From Spiroplasma sp. BIUS-1 (GTDB lineage Bacteria; Bacillota_I; Bacilli_A; Mycoplasmatales; Mycoplasmataceae): a DNA stretch of 64,000 bases. Of the stretch, positions 10,486 to 19,501 are shown in pieces; positions within the stretch are counted from its first letter, which is position 1; every line of letters starts with the position of its first letter. The DNA lies in NCBI RefSeq assembly GCF_010365805.1, contig NZ_CP048386.1:248001-312000 (forward strand), written 5' to 3'. The notes under the pieces were generated by a model. It ran no database searches. It was not told where the DNA came from and saw only the letters and a program-made list of their open reading frames with translations. Made by a program: the position numbers and the translations under genes.

Positions 10486-11178
10486 AATTAAATGTTTATT
10501 TATTAAGTTAACCAATGGTTTTATACAAAATGAAAATAAAATAATACTAAATGCAAATTTAGCAATAGTAACACCCATTGAAGCTAATAATAGAGAATAT
10601 CACTCTGTTGTGTTCTTTTGGGGTATTACATCACCATATAATTTTCTGTACATTTCAAATATAAAAGTATCATTGTAAAGCAATGCAAAGCCAGATGTAA
10701 TAAATGTAGCTATTAAACCTGTTATAACAATTATTGCAATGTAATACTTTATTTGATTTTTACTTTTAACTTTCAAAAGCCAATACTTTTTCAAAAAAAA
10801 GAATATTGTTGCAAAGAAAATTAAAAATGTAACATCTAGCAAACTCATTATTAGAATACCAACTGGATCTGATCCTAAAGCTAATCTTAAACAATTTGCC
10901 AAAACTCCTAATAAAGAAGCATATAAAATATTTGACGATAAATAGATGAACAAAACACCTACAAAGGACACTTCGATTGTGAAAAAGCCCAAAGTAAGAA
11001 AACCTAATGTGTATTTGTTTATTACTGTTAAAACAATTTCTAAAGCAAATAACATTGCTAAAATTGAAACTCTTTTAATATCTAATTTAAATGTATCTTT
11101 CAAAACCTCTTTATAGTTATATTTATTAAGTTCTGAAAAGTCGTATTTGTGATTTCAAAAACCATATACATTTTCCAT
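10483..11178 (-). CDS. Riboflavin ECF transporter substrate-binding protein (RibU-like)
   Basis: 231 residues with about six membrane segments, the size and layout of ECF S components. The stretch from LDIKRVSILAMLFALEIVLTVI onwards resembles the S-component N-terminal helices that contact the shared EcfT. The gene lies directly downstream of an FMN riboswitch, which is the main reason to assign riboflavin as ligand. It would work with a general EcfA-EcfA'-EcfT module encoded elsewhere. The first 25 residues are a soluble, aromatic-rich extension. TGA Trp codons occur near both ends. Start ATG 11176-11178 lies just below the riboswitch terminator. Confidence 0.85.
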
Positions 11179-11192
11179 GATTTAATCCTTTC

Positions 11193-11221
11193 AAAAAAAA
11201 GCCCCATTATAAAATGGGGCT
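11193..11221 (-). terminator. Terminator hairpin of the FMN riboswitch
   Basis: GC-rich stem agccccatt/aatggggct with a 4-nt loop, followed on the minus strand by eight T. It is placed between the aptamer and the ribU-like start, as expected for transcription attenuation by FMN. Confidence 0.92.
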
Positions 11222-11270
11222 GAATAACAAAAAAATGTAAACCAAAAAAAGGTTTATAAAAATTTGTTAG

Positions 11271-11384
11271 GTATTTTCTCTCATCCGGACTTTACCGTCG
11301 GTTTCAGAATTTCACTGAATCATGCTCTTTCGAGCTCATAGACTTTCACTATCGGTAAGGAATCACACCTTGCCCCGAAAATAC
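11271..11384 (-). promoter_or_regulatory. FMN riboswitch (RFN element)
   Basis: On the minus strand the order of conserved blocks is CGGGGCAAGGTG, ATTCC-ACCGA, AGTGAAAGTC, a variable arm with a GAAA-type loop, GATTCAGTGAAATTCTGAAACCGACGGT, and AAGTCCGGATG, which together match the RFN consensus. The closing P1 stem is perfect over eight pairs (11271-11278 with 11377-11384). Binding of FMN should favour the downstream terminator and switch off the riboflavin transporter gene. Confidence 0.97.
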
Positions 11385-11512
11385 TCACAAATTTATTATA
11401 AACTAACAGATGAAAAATTAATATAACCTAATTTATAAAAATTATAATTTATATTTATAATTTTTATAAATTGATATATAATATTTTTGAGCAAATAAAT
11501 AAGGAGAAAAAT

Positions 11513-12340
11513 ATGGAAAATAAAAATCACGATATACCAGAGCACGATGATCATTTAGAAGAAAAAAAAGATCATTATCATGAAGAACACCACTTTGATG
11601 CTCTAGGAAATCACGATGATATAAATGATGAAGATTTTCATTGAAAAAATAGTTTATTTACAAGTAGAAGAAATTTAACTTTTAAAATTACATTAACAGG
11701 AGTGTTTTTAGCATTAGCAATAGCTATTTCAGCTTTTGAAATGTCAATGGAAGCTGTTTTGGATAAAATTCAGTTTCAAGGAGTTTCAATACCATTTAGA
11801 ATATTGGATTTAATGGTAATAACTTTATCTTTATCTGCACTAGGACCAATATTTGCAAGTTTAATAGGTTTTATAGCACCTTTTATTCATCTTGCAGATG
11901 GTTTTCATAACCCGTTATCAGTTGTAATAGATTGTGGTGGATATTTTGTATCTATATGAGTAATTTGATTTTTCTATTACTTTGTATTTAGAAATTCAAG
12001 TATTCATAAACACCCAATAAAGAGTGTTGATAGATTTAAAAGATGAACACCAATGGTTGCATATGTTCCAATTATGACAATAGTTTATACTGTTATTGTT
12101 TTTGGAATAATTTACCTAAATTCATTAGTGGGTCATGATCACGATACATTCATGAAAAGTGTTTCTATGTATCATGCAGACCATGATCATGGACATGAAA
12201 GTTGAAATGAAGTAATTGAACATATGGGATTATTTATTGGAATCATTTCTGCAATTGAACTTGCAAGATTTTCAATTTGTTATTCACTGTTTGCAGTAAT
12301 TGAACCTAAAGTTAAACAATTAAATCACTATTATAAGTAA
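11513..12340 (+). CDS. Histidine-rich ECF-transporter S-component-like membrane protein
   Basis: 275 residues. The first 44 residues are charged and hold about nine histidines alternating with Asp/Glu (EHDDH, DHYHEEHH). The membrane part begins near residue 58 and resembles an ECF S component: LTGVFLALAIAISAFE, then IPFRILDLMVITLSLSALGPIFASLIGF, a pattern seen in vitamin S proteins. A second His/Asp patch (GHDHD, HADHDHGH) lies in a loop near residue 215, between membrane segments. The histidine clusters suggest metal binding, perhaps a divalent cation substrate, but no ligand can be assigned. Start has a strong aaggag site; a likely -10 (tataat) is about 30 bases upstream. Divergent from the riboswitch unit. 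Confidence 0.75.
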
Positions 12341-12417
12341 TAATAATTTAATAATTTTTTTCTATCATAATTTGATAAAATCTAAGTATAAATTATAGAT
12401 TAGCGAGGAATCGAAAA

Positions 12418-13440
12418 ATGGCAGGAAAAAAACCAGTATATGTTTCTATGGATTTAGGAACAGCTTATACTTTAGTGTACATTGAAGGTCAAGGAATTGT
12501 ATATAACGAACCTTCAATCGTAGCATACAGAATTAAAGAAAATAAAATTGTTGCAGTTGGAGCAGAAGCTTACAAAATGATAGGTAAAGGTAATAAAAAC
12601 CTAAGAATTGTTAGACCAATGGTTGACGGAGTTATTACTGATATCAAAGCTACTCAAGCACAATTAAACTACATCTTTGCAAAATTAAGATTAGAAAAAG
12701 CTTTAAGAGGATGTGTTATGTTATTAGCTTGTCCTTCAGCAATTACAGAATTAGAAAAATCAGCACTTAAAAAAATCGCACTTAACTTAGGTGCTTCAAG
12801 TGTATTTATTGAAGAAGAAGTAAAAATGGCGGCTTTAGGTGGTGGAGTTAATATCTACGCACCAACAGGAAACTTAATCGTTGACATGGGTGGGGGAACA
12901 ACAGACGTTGCTGTTATCTCATCAGGAGATATAGTTCTTTCAAAATCAGTTAAAATAGCTGGTAACTACTTAAACGAAGAAATCTTAAAATTCGTAAGAG
13001 CACAATATGGTATGGAAATCGGTATCAAAACAGCTGAAACAATTAAAATCAGCATTGGATCATTGGCAAAACATTCAGATGAAAAATCAATGAAAGTTTA
13101 CGGACGTGACGTTGTTTCTGGATTACCAAGAGAAATCGAAATTACACCAGAAGAAATGAGAGAAGTATTAAAAGTTCCTTTATCAAGAATTATTGAATTA
13201 GTAGTTCAAGTTCTTGAAGCAACACCAGCTGAATTAGCTGGAGATATCTTCAGAAATGGAGTTATCTTATGTGGTGGAACAGCATTGATTAAAGGTATTG
13301 CAAAATACTTCGGTGATACTTTACAATTACCAACAAAAGTTGGAGAATCACCTTTATTAGCTGTTATTAACGGAACAAAAAAATATGAATCAGAAGTTTT
13401 TGAGCAATTAAGAGCTGAAAAAAACGAATTAGATTACTAG
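12418..13440 (+). CDS. mreB: Actin-like cytoskeletal protein MreB
   Basis: 340 residues, standard MreB length. MreB polymerises with ATP; in wall-less Spiroplasma several MreB paralogues with fibril protein shape the helical cell and drive swimming. Seen motifs are the phosphate-1 loop MDLGTAYT at residues 11-18, the phosphate-2 loop VDMGGGTTDVAV near residue 158, and the adenosine motif GVILCGGTALIKG near residue 280. There is no Trp/TGA in the gene and codons are more C-ending than neighbours, fitting high expression. It is a single-gene unit with gaggaa site and terminator. No mreC or mreD neighbours are seen. Which of the Spiroplasma MreB paralogues it is cannot be told by eye. Confidence 0.95.
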   Translation: MAGKKPVYVSMDLGTAYTLVYIEGQGIVYNEPSIVAYRIKENKIVAVGAEAYKMIGKGNKNLRIVRPMVDGVITDIKATQAQLNYIFAKLRLEKALRGCVMLLACPSAITELEKSALKKIALNLGASSVFIEEEVKMAALGGGVNIYAPTGNLIVDMGGGTTDVAVISSGDIVLSKSVKIAGNYLNEEILKFVRAQYGMEIGIKTAETIKISIGSLAKHSDEKSMKVYGRDVVSGLPREIEITPEEMREVLKVPLSRIIELVVQVLEATPAELAGDIFRNGVILCGGTALIKGIAKYFGDTLQLPTKVGESPLLAVINGTKKYESEVFEQLRAEKNELDY

Positions 13441-13463
13441 AAAATGCTTTAGGCATTTTTTTT
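13441..13463 (+). terminator. Terminator of mreB
   Basis: Stem aaaatgc/gcatttt with a 5-nt loop followed by T residues, directly after the stop codon. Confidence 0.8.
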
Positions 13464-13527
13464 TGGAAAATTTATGGAAAAAAATTCTAAAAAAAATTGA
13501 ATTTTTTATAACTTTTTTTAGATGCTA

Positions 13528-13536
13528 TGCTATAAT
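13528..13536 (+). promoter_or_regulatory. Extended -10 promoter without an obvious gene
   Basis: TGCTATAAT is a perfect extended -10 element. No long reading frame follows on the plus strand before the convergent ferredoxin gene. Confidence 0.55.
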
Positions 13537-13541
13537 GAAAA

Positions 13542-13715
13542 TGAAATTACAAGATGTTGTAGTTTTACATGTATCAACCCAAGGATGTTAGTGTTCAAAA
13601 GAAAAACTGATTATCTTTTTAAAAAAAGTATTATCGAAATTGCTATTTTGAATGAGTGAAGCACTTTCAATTATATTTTTTTCTAAAGATACAAAAAATT
13701 CTCTTTCGAGAATTT
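13542..13715 (+). ncRNA. Candidate small RNA or leader between mreB and ferredoxin
   Basis: The stretch follows a strong extended -10 and ends at the hairpin shared with the ferredoxin gene. It has no long open frame; the only short one (17 codons from 13536) lacks a ribosome site. It contains short inverted repeats such as agtg-aag-cact near 13656 but no motif of SRP RNA, tmRNA or 6S RNA that I recognise. It may be a small RNA, or simply an intergenic remnant. Confidence 0.3.
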
Positions 13716-13720
13716 TTTTT
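13693..13720. terminator. Terminator of the ferredoxin gene, possibly bidirectional
   Basis: Stem attctc/gagaat with a tttc loop, extended by A on the left and T on the right. It sits just after the ferredoxin stop on the minus strand. Confidence 0.75.
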
Positions 13721-13725
13721 ATTTT

Positions 13726-13908
13726 CTATTCATCACCGATTTTAACAGCACCAGTAGGACACACCATTTGTGCTTCTACTAATTCTAAATCGTTTTCGTT
13801 TGCTTCTGCAAATCCATCATCATCCATGAAAAGAGTACCAGTTTCATCGACTTGTACACAGGCCATACATCCAATGCACATTGATTTATCTATTCAAGTT
13901 TTTTTCAT
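13726..13908 (-). CDS. Ferredoxin, single [4Fe-4S] type
   Basis: 60 residues, the size of Bacillus-type 4Fe ferredoxins. The cluster ligands are seen as CIGCMAC near residue 11 and the remote CPTGA near residue 50, giving CxxCxxC...CP. The protein is acidic with a short central hairpin (TLFMDDDGFAE). It is an electron carrier in the cytoplasm; a candidate partner in this window is IspG, which needs reduced ferredoxin or flavodoxin. Start ATG 13906-13908 follows a gagatgg site. The gene is short and easily missed; it stands alone on the minus strand. Confidence 0.95.
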
Positions 13909-13999
13909 AAAAACCATCTCCATTTCATTAATATAATAACAATAATTTTAAATATTTACATATTTAATTTATAATATATAGGTTAATGGGGTGAAAAAT

Positions 14000-14677
14000 A
14001 TGAACCTAACAAGAATGGAAAGAAATAAACCTATTCACGACAAGGTAAGAAAAGAAATTGCTTACAAAAAGAACATTCAAGACGAAAAATCAGTAGTTCA
14101 TTCTACTTTTGAAAAACTAAAAAGAATTGACTTAGAATTTTTTAAAGAAAAGTTAGCTATTTTTGATGCAAAGCATGAATTTGAAAAACCATATTTAGAT
14201 AGAGATAGATCATCGAGTTTATTTCCTGAAGAAATAAAGTATGAAATGAAATTAGAGATTTCAGAACTTAAAAAATTAGGAAATCAAGAGGTTGTTAATG
14301 CTCCTGTTGAAGAAGTTGAAGAAGAAGTTTTTGAACTTAGAAGTGAAAAGTATCAAAACTTATTCAAAAGTTTACAAGCAAACGAAAAGAACTTTCAAAG
14401 AAACATTGATAAATTAAAAGAAAAACAAGCTGGTTTAAAAAATGCACCCCAAGATATATCTATGACAACTGTTCAACAGTTTAGAAGTAAAGATAATAGA
14501 AGCACTCAACAAATGATTTTAGAAGTGGCAGAAAAAAATGAAAAAGGCCAAAATAAAGTTGTTAAAACATGAAAACTATATGAGAAAAAATATAGATTTA
14601 AGTGAGCGATTCCTGTTTTGATAATTTTAGCTTTTGTTATGTTTTTATGCATAATAATACCTATTTTTGTTGTATAG
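14000..14677 (+). CDS. Unknown coiled-coil protein with C-terminal membrane anchor
   Basis: 225 residues. I chose ATG 14000, which follows the ribosome site atggggtg; a GTG at 13991 overlaps that site and is unlikely. The first 190 residues are highly charged with heptad-like segments (FEKLKRIDLEFFKEKLAIF, NFQRNIDKLKEKQAGL). A single membrane segment closes the protein (IPVLIILAFVMFLCIIIPIFVV), preceded by TGA-coded Trp residues. This is a tail-anchored layout with the coiled coil in the cytoplasm. I do not recognise a family. It is just upstream of cmk and probably cotranscribed, which in other Firmicutes-derived genomes is not a conserved neighbour. Confidence 0.75.
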
Positions 14678-14691
14678 AAGGGTAATTTAAT

Positions 14692-15354
14692 ATGAAAAAA
14701 ATTAATATTGCAGTTGATGGTACTGCAGGTTCTGGTAAGAGTTCTGTAATGTTAAAGGTTGCAGAAAAACTTAATATGAATTTCATAGATACAGGTGTTA
14801 TGTACAGAGCTTTTACAAAACTTTGTATAGATAACAAAGTTGATTTTCAATCAGATAATGAAATAAAAGATCAAATTAAAAACTTTAAGTTTGAATATAT
14901 AAATGAAGGTTCGATATTGGTAAATGGTATTGATTATGGAAAAAATATATTTGATTATGAAGTGGCTGAAAACATAAAGTATGTTGCTAAAAACAATGAT
15001 GTCAGATCATTTATGGTGGAAGCTCAAAGAAAGATGTCTGAAAGCAAAAACAACATAGTTATAGGAAGAGACATAACAACTGTTGTTCTTCCAGAAGCAG
15101 AGTTAAAAATTTATTTTGACTGTTCTGTAGAATCAAGAGCAAAAAGAAGATTTGAACAAAACAAAAGAAAAAATGTTACTCCAAATGTATATGAAGACAT
15201 TTTAAGACAAATACAACAAAGAGATGATTATGATAAAAATAGAGAAATGGGAGCTTTAAAAATTGCTCCTGATTCATGATATTTAGATACAAGTGATTTA
15301 GATATTGAACAAGTAATTGATCTAGTTTTAAAAAAAATAGAAGAAATTAAATAA
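14692..15354 (+). CDS. cmk: Cytidylate kinase
   Basis: 220 residues. It phosphorylates CMP and dCMP. The P-loop reads [13 protein letters not shown] at residues 7-19; further family elements are [23 protein letters not shown] and the Arg-rich RAKRRFEQN and [11 protein letters not shown] lid/binding segments. A TGA codes Trp in the final SWYLDTS-like segment, as in other Cmk proteins (SxxLDTS). It begins the ancestral order cmk-der-gpsA-hup, with the ribosomal protein S1-like gene that separates cmk and der in Bacillus missing. Confidence 0.95.
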
Positions 15355-15382
15355 TTTTATAAATAAGTGGAGGTGTAGAATT

Positions 15383-16696
15383 ATGGCAAGAAAAGGAATA
15401 GTGGCAGTGGTTGGTAGACCTAATGTTGGTAAATCTACACTTTTTAATAGAATAATTAGAGAAAAAAAAGCTATTGTAGAAGATAAACCTGGAGTTACAA
15501 GAGATAGAATGTATGGTAGAGCTGAATGATTAACTCTGCCATTCATAGTTGTAGATACAGGTGGTATTACACTACAAGACAGTCCATTTTCAAAAGAAAT
15601 AAGAATGCAAGCTGAAATCGCTATTAAAGAAGCAGATGTAATTGTTTTTGTAATTAATTACAAAGATGGTATTACACAAGAAGACGAAGCGGTTGCAAAA
15701 ATACTTTATAAAACTCATAAACCAGTAATATTGGCTGTTAATAAATATGATAAAAAAGAACAATTTGATGAATCATTTACTTTTATGACTTTAGGTTTTG
15801 GAGAACCTTGTTTAATTTCTTCAACTCATGGTATTGGTGTTGGAGATTTACTAGATAAAGTAATTGAAAGTATGCCTAAATTTGATGAAGATCAAAAAGA
15901 TGATGAACTTAAATTGGCAATTGTTGGTAGACCTAATGTTGGTAAATCAAGTTTAGTAAATGCATTGGTTGGAGAAGAAAGAATGATTGTTTCTGATATA
16001 GCGGGAACTACAATCGATGCAGTTGACAGCAAAATAAAACACAATGGAAATGAATATACGATAATTGATACGGCAGGTATGAGGAAAAAAGGTAAAATCT
16101 ATGAAAACCTTGAAAAATACAGTTACCTTAGATCAATTACTAGTATAAATAAAGCAGATATAGTTCTTTTGGTTTTAGATTCAAGTGAAAAAGTAGCTGA
16201 TCATGATACAAATATTGGTGGGGTTGCATTTGAGGAAAATAAACCTATAATAATTATTGGTAACAAATGGGACTTAGTTTCTAACAAAGAAACTAATACT
16301 ATGAAAAGAAAAGAAGAAGAGATAAAAGCTTATTTTAAATATTTAAATTATGCAAAAGTTTTATTCTTATCTGCAAAAGAAAACAAAAGGGTAAATAAAA
16401 TATTTGAAGTTGTTGACTTAGTTCAAAAAAATATTAAAAAAAGAATTAGAACAAGTTTATTAAATGAAATATTCAATAAAGCACAACTTATTAACCCAGC
16501 TCCAAATCATAACGGAGGAAGATTAAAGATATTTTATGCATCACAAGTAGAGGCTTACTTGCCAACATTTGTTTTGTTTGTTAACAATCCAGAGTTTGTA
16601 CACTTCTCATATAAGAGATTTTTAGAAAATCAAATTAGATCACAATTTGATTTTAGTGGTGTGCCAATAACAATAATCTTTAGGGAAAGGAAATAG
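15383..16696 (+). CDS. der: Ribosome-assembly GTPase Der (EngA)
   Basis: 437 residues. Two tandem GTPase domains with P-loops GRPNVGKST (residue 12 region) and GRPNVGKSS (residue 180 region) are unique to Der. Each domain has its DxxG and NKxD motifs ([24 protein letters not shown]). The KH-like C-terminal domain ([18 protein letters not shown]) follows. It matures the 50S subunit. A TGA Trp in the first domain hides the start in standard-code reading; ATG 15383 follows a ggaggtg site 8 bases earlier. gpsA starts 4 bases after its stop. Confidence 0.97.
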
Positions 16697-16700
16697 GAAA

Positions 16701-17705
16701 ATGTCAAAGGAAAAAATAGCAATAATAGGTACAGGAGCATATGGTACAGTTTTAGCTAACGTATTAGCTGATAACGGTCATGATGTTTTAATGTATGGAA
16801 TAGAAGAGGCTGAAGTGGATGATATTAATAACAACCACTTAAACTCAAAGTTTTTTCAAGATTTATTGATAAATACAAACATAAGAGCAACAACTGATTT
16901 TGCAGTTGCAATGGAAAAAGCAAATATTGTAATTTTAAGTGTTCCAACTTTTGCTTTAAACAATGCAATTGAAAATGTAATTAAATATGGAAAAAGAGAA
17001 ATGCACATAATAAACGTTGCAAAAGGTTTAGATGAAGAAAATCTTGATGTTTTAAGTAAAAAAATCAAGAAACAATTTGAAGGAACTGGAGTTATGAAGT
17101 CTTACGGGGCTATTTATGGACCTTCAGTTGCAATTGAAGTTATTATGAGAAAACCAACTTGTGTTATGAGTTGTAATGAAGATGAAAAAGTTGCAGAATA
17201 CATTGCAAAAATATTCTCAAATGAGTATTTTGTTGTTAAAGTTTCAACAGATGTAGTTGGTTGTGAAATAGCAGCTGCACTTAAAAATTCAGTTGCCATT
17301 GCAGCAGGAATATTACATGGATTTGCAGCAGCAGATAATGCAAAGGCTTCATTAATAACTATTGGTAATGCAGAAATTTATAATGTAGCTAAATATTTTG
17401 GAGCTAGAATTGAAACATTTATGAATTTTGCTACATTAGGAGATCTTATCCTAACTGCATCTTCATTGAAATCAAGAAACTTCTCATTAGGGGTTCAAAT
17501 TGCTCAAAAAGACGATGCTCAAAAGGTTTTAAAGTCTCACAAAAATACAGTTGAAGGTGTATTGTCTTGTAAATTAGCATACGAAATTTGCAAAAAATAT
17601 AAAATAAATGCACCAATGTTTGAAATACTATATAAAATACTATACAATAATCATAAGCCTAGTGGGTTAGTTAATGACTTTTTCCAACACGCTAAGGTAG
17701 TATAG
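16701..17705 (+). CDS. gpsA: Glycerol-3-phosphate dehydrogenase [NAD(P)+]
   Basis: 334 residues. It reduces dihydroxyacetone phosphate to sn-glycerol-3-phosphate for phospholipid synthesis. The N-terminal Rossmann motif is IGTGAYGTVLANVLADNGHD, close to GxGxxG. The active-site lysine region reads CEIAAALKNSVAIAAGI. The C-terminal helical half contains FMNFATLGDLILTASSLKSRNFSLG, which matches the family G-D-L..T..S..SRN..G signature. It sits four bases after der and twenty before hup, the Bacillus order. Confidence 0.95.
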   Translation: MSKEKIAIIGTGAYGTVLANVLADNGHDVLMYGIEEAEVDDINNNHLNSKFFQDLLINTNIRATTDFAVAMEKANIVILSVPTFALNNAIENVIKYGKREMHIINVAKGLDEENLDVLSKKIKKQFEGTGVMKSYGAIYGPSVAIEVIMRKPTCVMSCNEDEKVAEYIAKIFSNEYFVVKVSTDVVGCEIAAALKNSVAIAAGILHGFAAADNAKASLITIGNAEIYNVAKYFGARIETFMNFATLGDLILTASSLKSRNFSLGVQIAQKDDAQKVLKSHKNTVEGVLSCKLAYEICKKYKINAPMFEILYKILYNNHKPSGLVNDFFQHAKVV

Positions 17706-17725
17706 ATATAAGGGGTGGATTAACC

Positions 17726-18001
17726 ATGACAAAAAAAGAATTATCAGAAAAATTATCAGCTGAATTTGGTAGCACTAAAGCAGAAGCTGAAAGAATGGTA
17801 AACTTTGTATTTGACGAAATTTCAAATGCATTAGTTAAAAAAGAAGAAGTTGCAATCGCAGGATTCGGAAAATTCGTTACTGCTGATAGAGCAGCTCGTG
17901 AAGGTGTAAACCCAGCAACTGGAGCAAAAATTAAAATTGCTGCAACTACTGTAGCAAAATTTAAAGTAGCTAAACAATTAAAAGAAGCAGTTGCTAAATA
18001 A
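17726..18001 (+). CDS. hup: DNA-binding protein HU
   Basis: 91 residues. HU dimers bend and compact DNA. It starts MTKKELSEKLSAEFG and contains the DNA-binding arm GFGKFVTADRAAREGVNPATGAKIKIAA, which holds the conserved R-x-G-x-NP-x-TG element. The codon usage is richer in C-ending and CGT codons than surrounding genes, as expected of an abundant protein. It ends the cmk-der-gpsA-hup run before a terminator. Confidence 0.97.
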   Translation: MTKKELSEKLSAEFGSTKAEAERMVNFVFDEISNALVKKEEVAIAGFGKFVTADRAAREGVNPATGAKIKIAATTVAKFKVAKQLKEAVAK

Positions 18002-18018
18002 TTAACCTATACATCGTA

Positions 18019-18041
18019 AAAACTTGCTTATAGCAAGTTTT
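18019..18041 (+). terminator. Terminator after hup
   Basis: Ten-base-pair stem aaaacttgct/agcaagtttt with a 3-nt loop followed by T-rich sequence. The dnaD ATG begins only 18 bases later. Confidence 0.85.
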
Positions 18042-18058
18042 CATTTTGTAAAATAAAT

Positions 18059-18610
18059 ATGTTTGAATTATTTAAATCGGGACTAATAAGCAAGAAAGCT
18101 CTTTTAATTTTAAATTACTCTAAAATAAATATTAATGAAAACCAGTTAGCTATATTGTTGATAATCATGGAATTATCAAATGAAGATCAAAAAAATTTCA
18201 CACCATCAGAAATAGCAGAACATATGATGATTTCAAAAGAAGAAATTGAAAAAGAAATCTCAAATTTATTAAAGAATAGAATTATAAAACTTGAACAAAA
18301 GGGTAAAAAGACTATTCTTGATTTAACCCCTTTATTTAATAGACTACTTGTTAATTTGGAAGAAGAACACTCTAAATTAAAAACAGATAATACATATACA
18401 TTTATCGAGAAAATCTTAAACTGCAAACTTACTCAAGAACATATTGATAAGATTGAGGATTTTATCGAGTTAGGTATTTCAAAACCAAAAATTATGTCTA
18501 TAATTGATGAATATAAAATTAATAATATAAATGATTTATTTAAAAAATTAGAAGAACAGTCAAAAAAAACATCAGTAAAAATTACAATGTATAACTGACT
18601 AAATGATTAA
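18059..18610 (+). CDS. dnaD: DnaD-like replication initiation protein
   Basis: 183 residues. DnaD helps load the helicase at the origin and at restart forks. The N-terminal winged helix (NEDQKNFTPSEIAEHMMISKEEIEKEISNLLKNRIIKLE) and the C-terminal DDBH2-type domain (IEDFIELGISKPKIMSIIDEY) match the DnaD layout. No ribosome site precedes ATG 18059, and a possible -10 (taaaat, 18049-18054) ends a few bases before it, so the mRNA may be leaderless. A TGA Trp lies four codons before the true TAA. Its last 29 bases overlap the convergent recU gene. Confidence 0.85.
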
Positions 18611-19070
18611 ATATTTCATTAAAATCAAAATTAATACCATTTAAATTTATTTCAAGAAAGTTATCTTGGAAATATGAAAATGGTATTTTTTTATTTTTTA
18701 ATTCCTTTAATTCTCTAATATTTAATAAAAATAGTTTTTCATATAAATGAAAGTATATTAAAATGAACCCACAACCTGAGTTTTTATCTACTAAAAGTAA
18801 CTTCTCTAACTGATTTTTCTTTATGTTATTTAGGTTAAAAAATTCCTTTTCAGTTTCTTTGGCTTCAAATTCTAAATAAACTCCATTTCAAAGTCCTATA
18901 TAATCACAAAAATAGTTTTTATTAAGTCTTGCAGTAACTATATTATCTTCTATAGAAATTATGCTATTGTTTACAGGCATTTTATAAATAAATCCCTGAT
19001 TATCATTTAACAAAGAAATGCTGTTGTTGATCAAGGTTTCTAAAAACATGCCTTTGTTTTTTATAATCAT
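18582..19070 (-). CDS. recU: Holliday junction resolvase RecU
   Basis: 162 residues, shorter than the 200-residue Bacillus protein. The family opening is clear (KNKGMFLETLINNSI, cf. N+GM-LE--I). The catalytic core is present in part: DYIGLWNGVYLEFEAKETEKEFFNLNNIKKNQLEKL retains the D...E-A-K-E motif. It is followed by GCGFILIYF and KNKKIPFSYF. The lost residues correspond mostly to the N-terminal DNA-binding extension. Start ATG 19068-19070 follows gggtga; a GTG three codons upstream overlaps that site. It overlaps the end of dnaD by 29 bases. It resolves recombination intermediates and probably works with RecA from this window. Confidence 0.88.
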
Positions 19071-19154
19071 AAAAATCACCCAATATATTAATCGTCATAT
19101 ATTTACAAAAAATTGTAAAATAAGATACAATAAACTTAAATGGGGGCTAGAAAA

Positions 19155-19484
19155 ATGGCAGATTACATAAAATTATCAAAACAAGATATTTTAGACAAAG
19201 ACTTTGAAGTTGAATACAAGGGTTATAAAGTAGAAGAAGTAGATGCTTTTTTAGACATGATAGCAGAAGATTATAAAACTTTTACTGACAGAGAAATTAA
19301 AAAAGATGAAAAAATAGCTCTTTTAGAAAAAGAAGTTAATAGAGTAACAAACAATTTAAATCAAGTGGCAGCTACATTGAAACTTACAGAAAGTCAAATG
19401 GAAGATCTTGCAAGAAAAGGTTTAAATAGTGCAGACATTATTAAACGTATATCTAATTTAGAAAAAGACACATATAATAAATAA
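19155..19484 (+). CDS. gpsB: GpsB/DivIVA-domain protein
   Basis: 109 residues. The N-terminal domain LSKQDILDKDFEVEYKGYKVEEVDAFLDMIAEDY matches the DivIVA/GpsB membrane-targeting domain (DI-K-F--++GY---EVD-FLD). A coiled coil follows up to residue 80. ATG 19155 was chosen because ggggg ends 8 bases before it; an ATG at 19140 lies upstream of that site. In walled relatives GpsB links division to wall synthesis; in a wall-less cell it may act in cell division only. It lies next to rnpB, exactly as in Bacillus. Confidence 0.88.
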   Translation: MADYIKLSKQDILDKDFEVEYKGYKVEEVDAFLDMIAEDYKTFTDREIKKDEKIALLEKEVNRVTNNLNQVAATLKLTESQMEDLARKGLNSADIIKRISNLEKDTYNK

Positions 19485-19501
19485 TTTTGGTATAAAATAA
19501 T

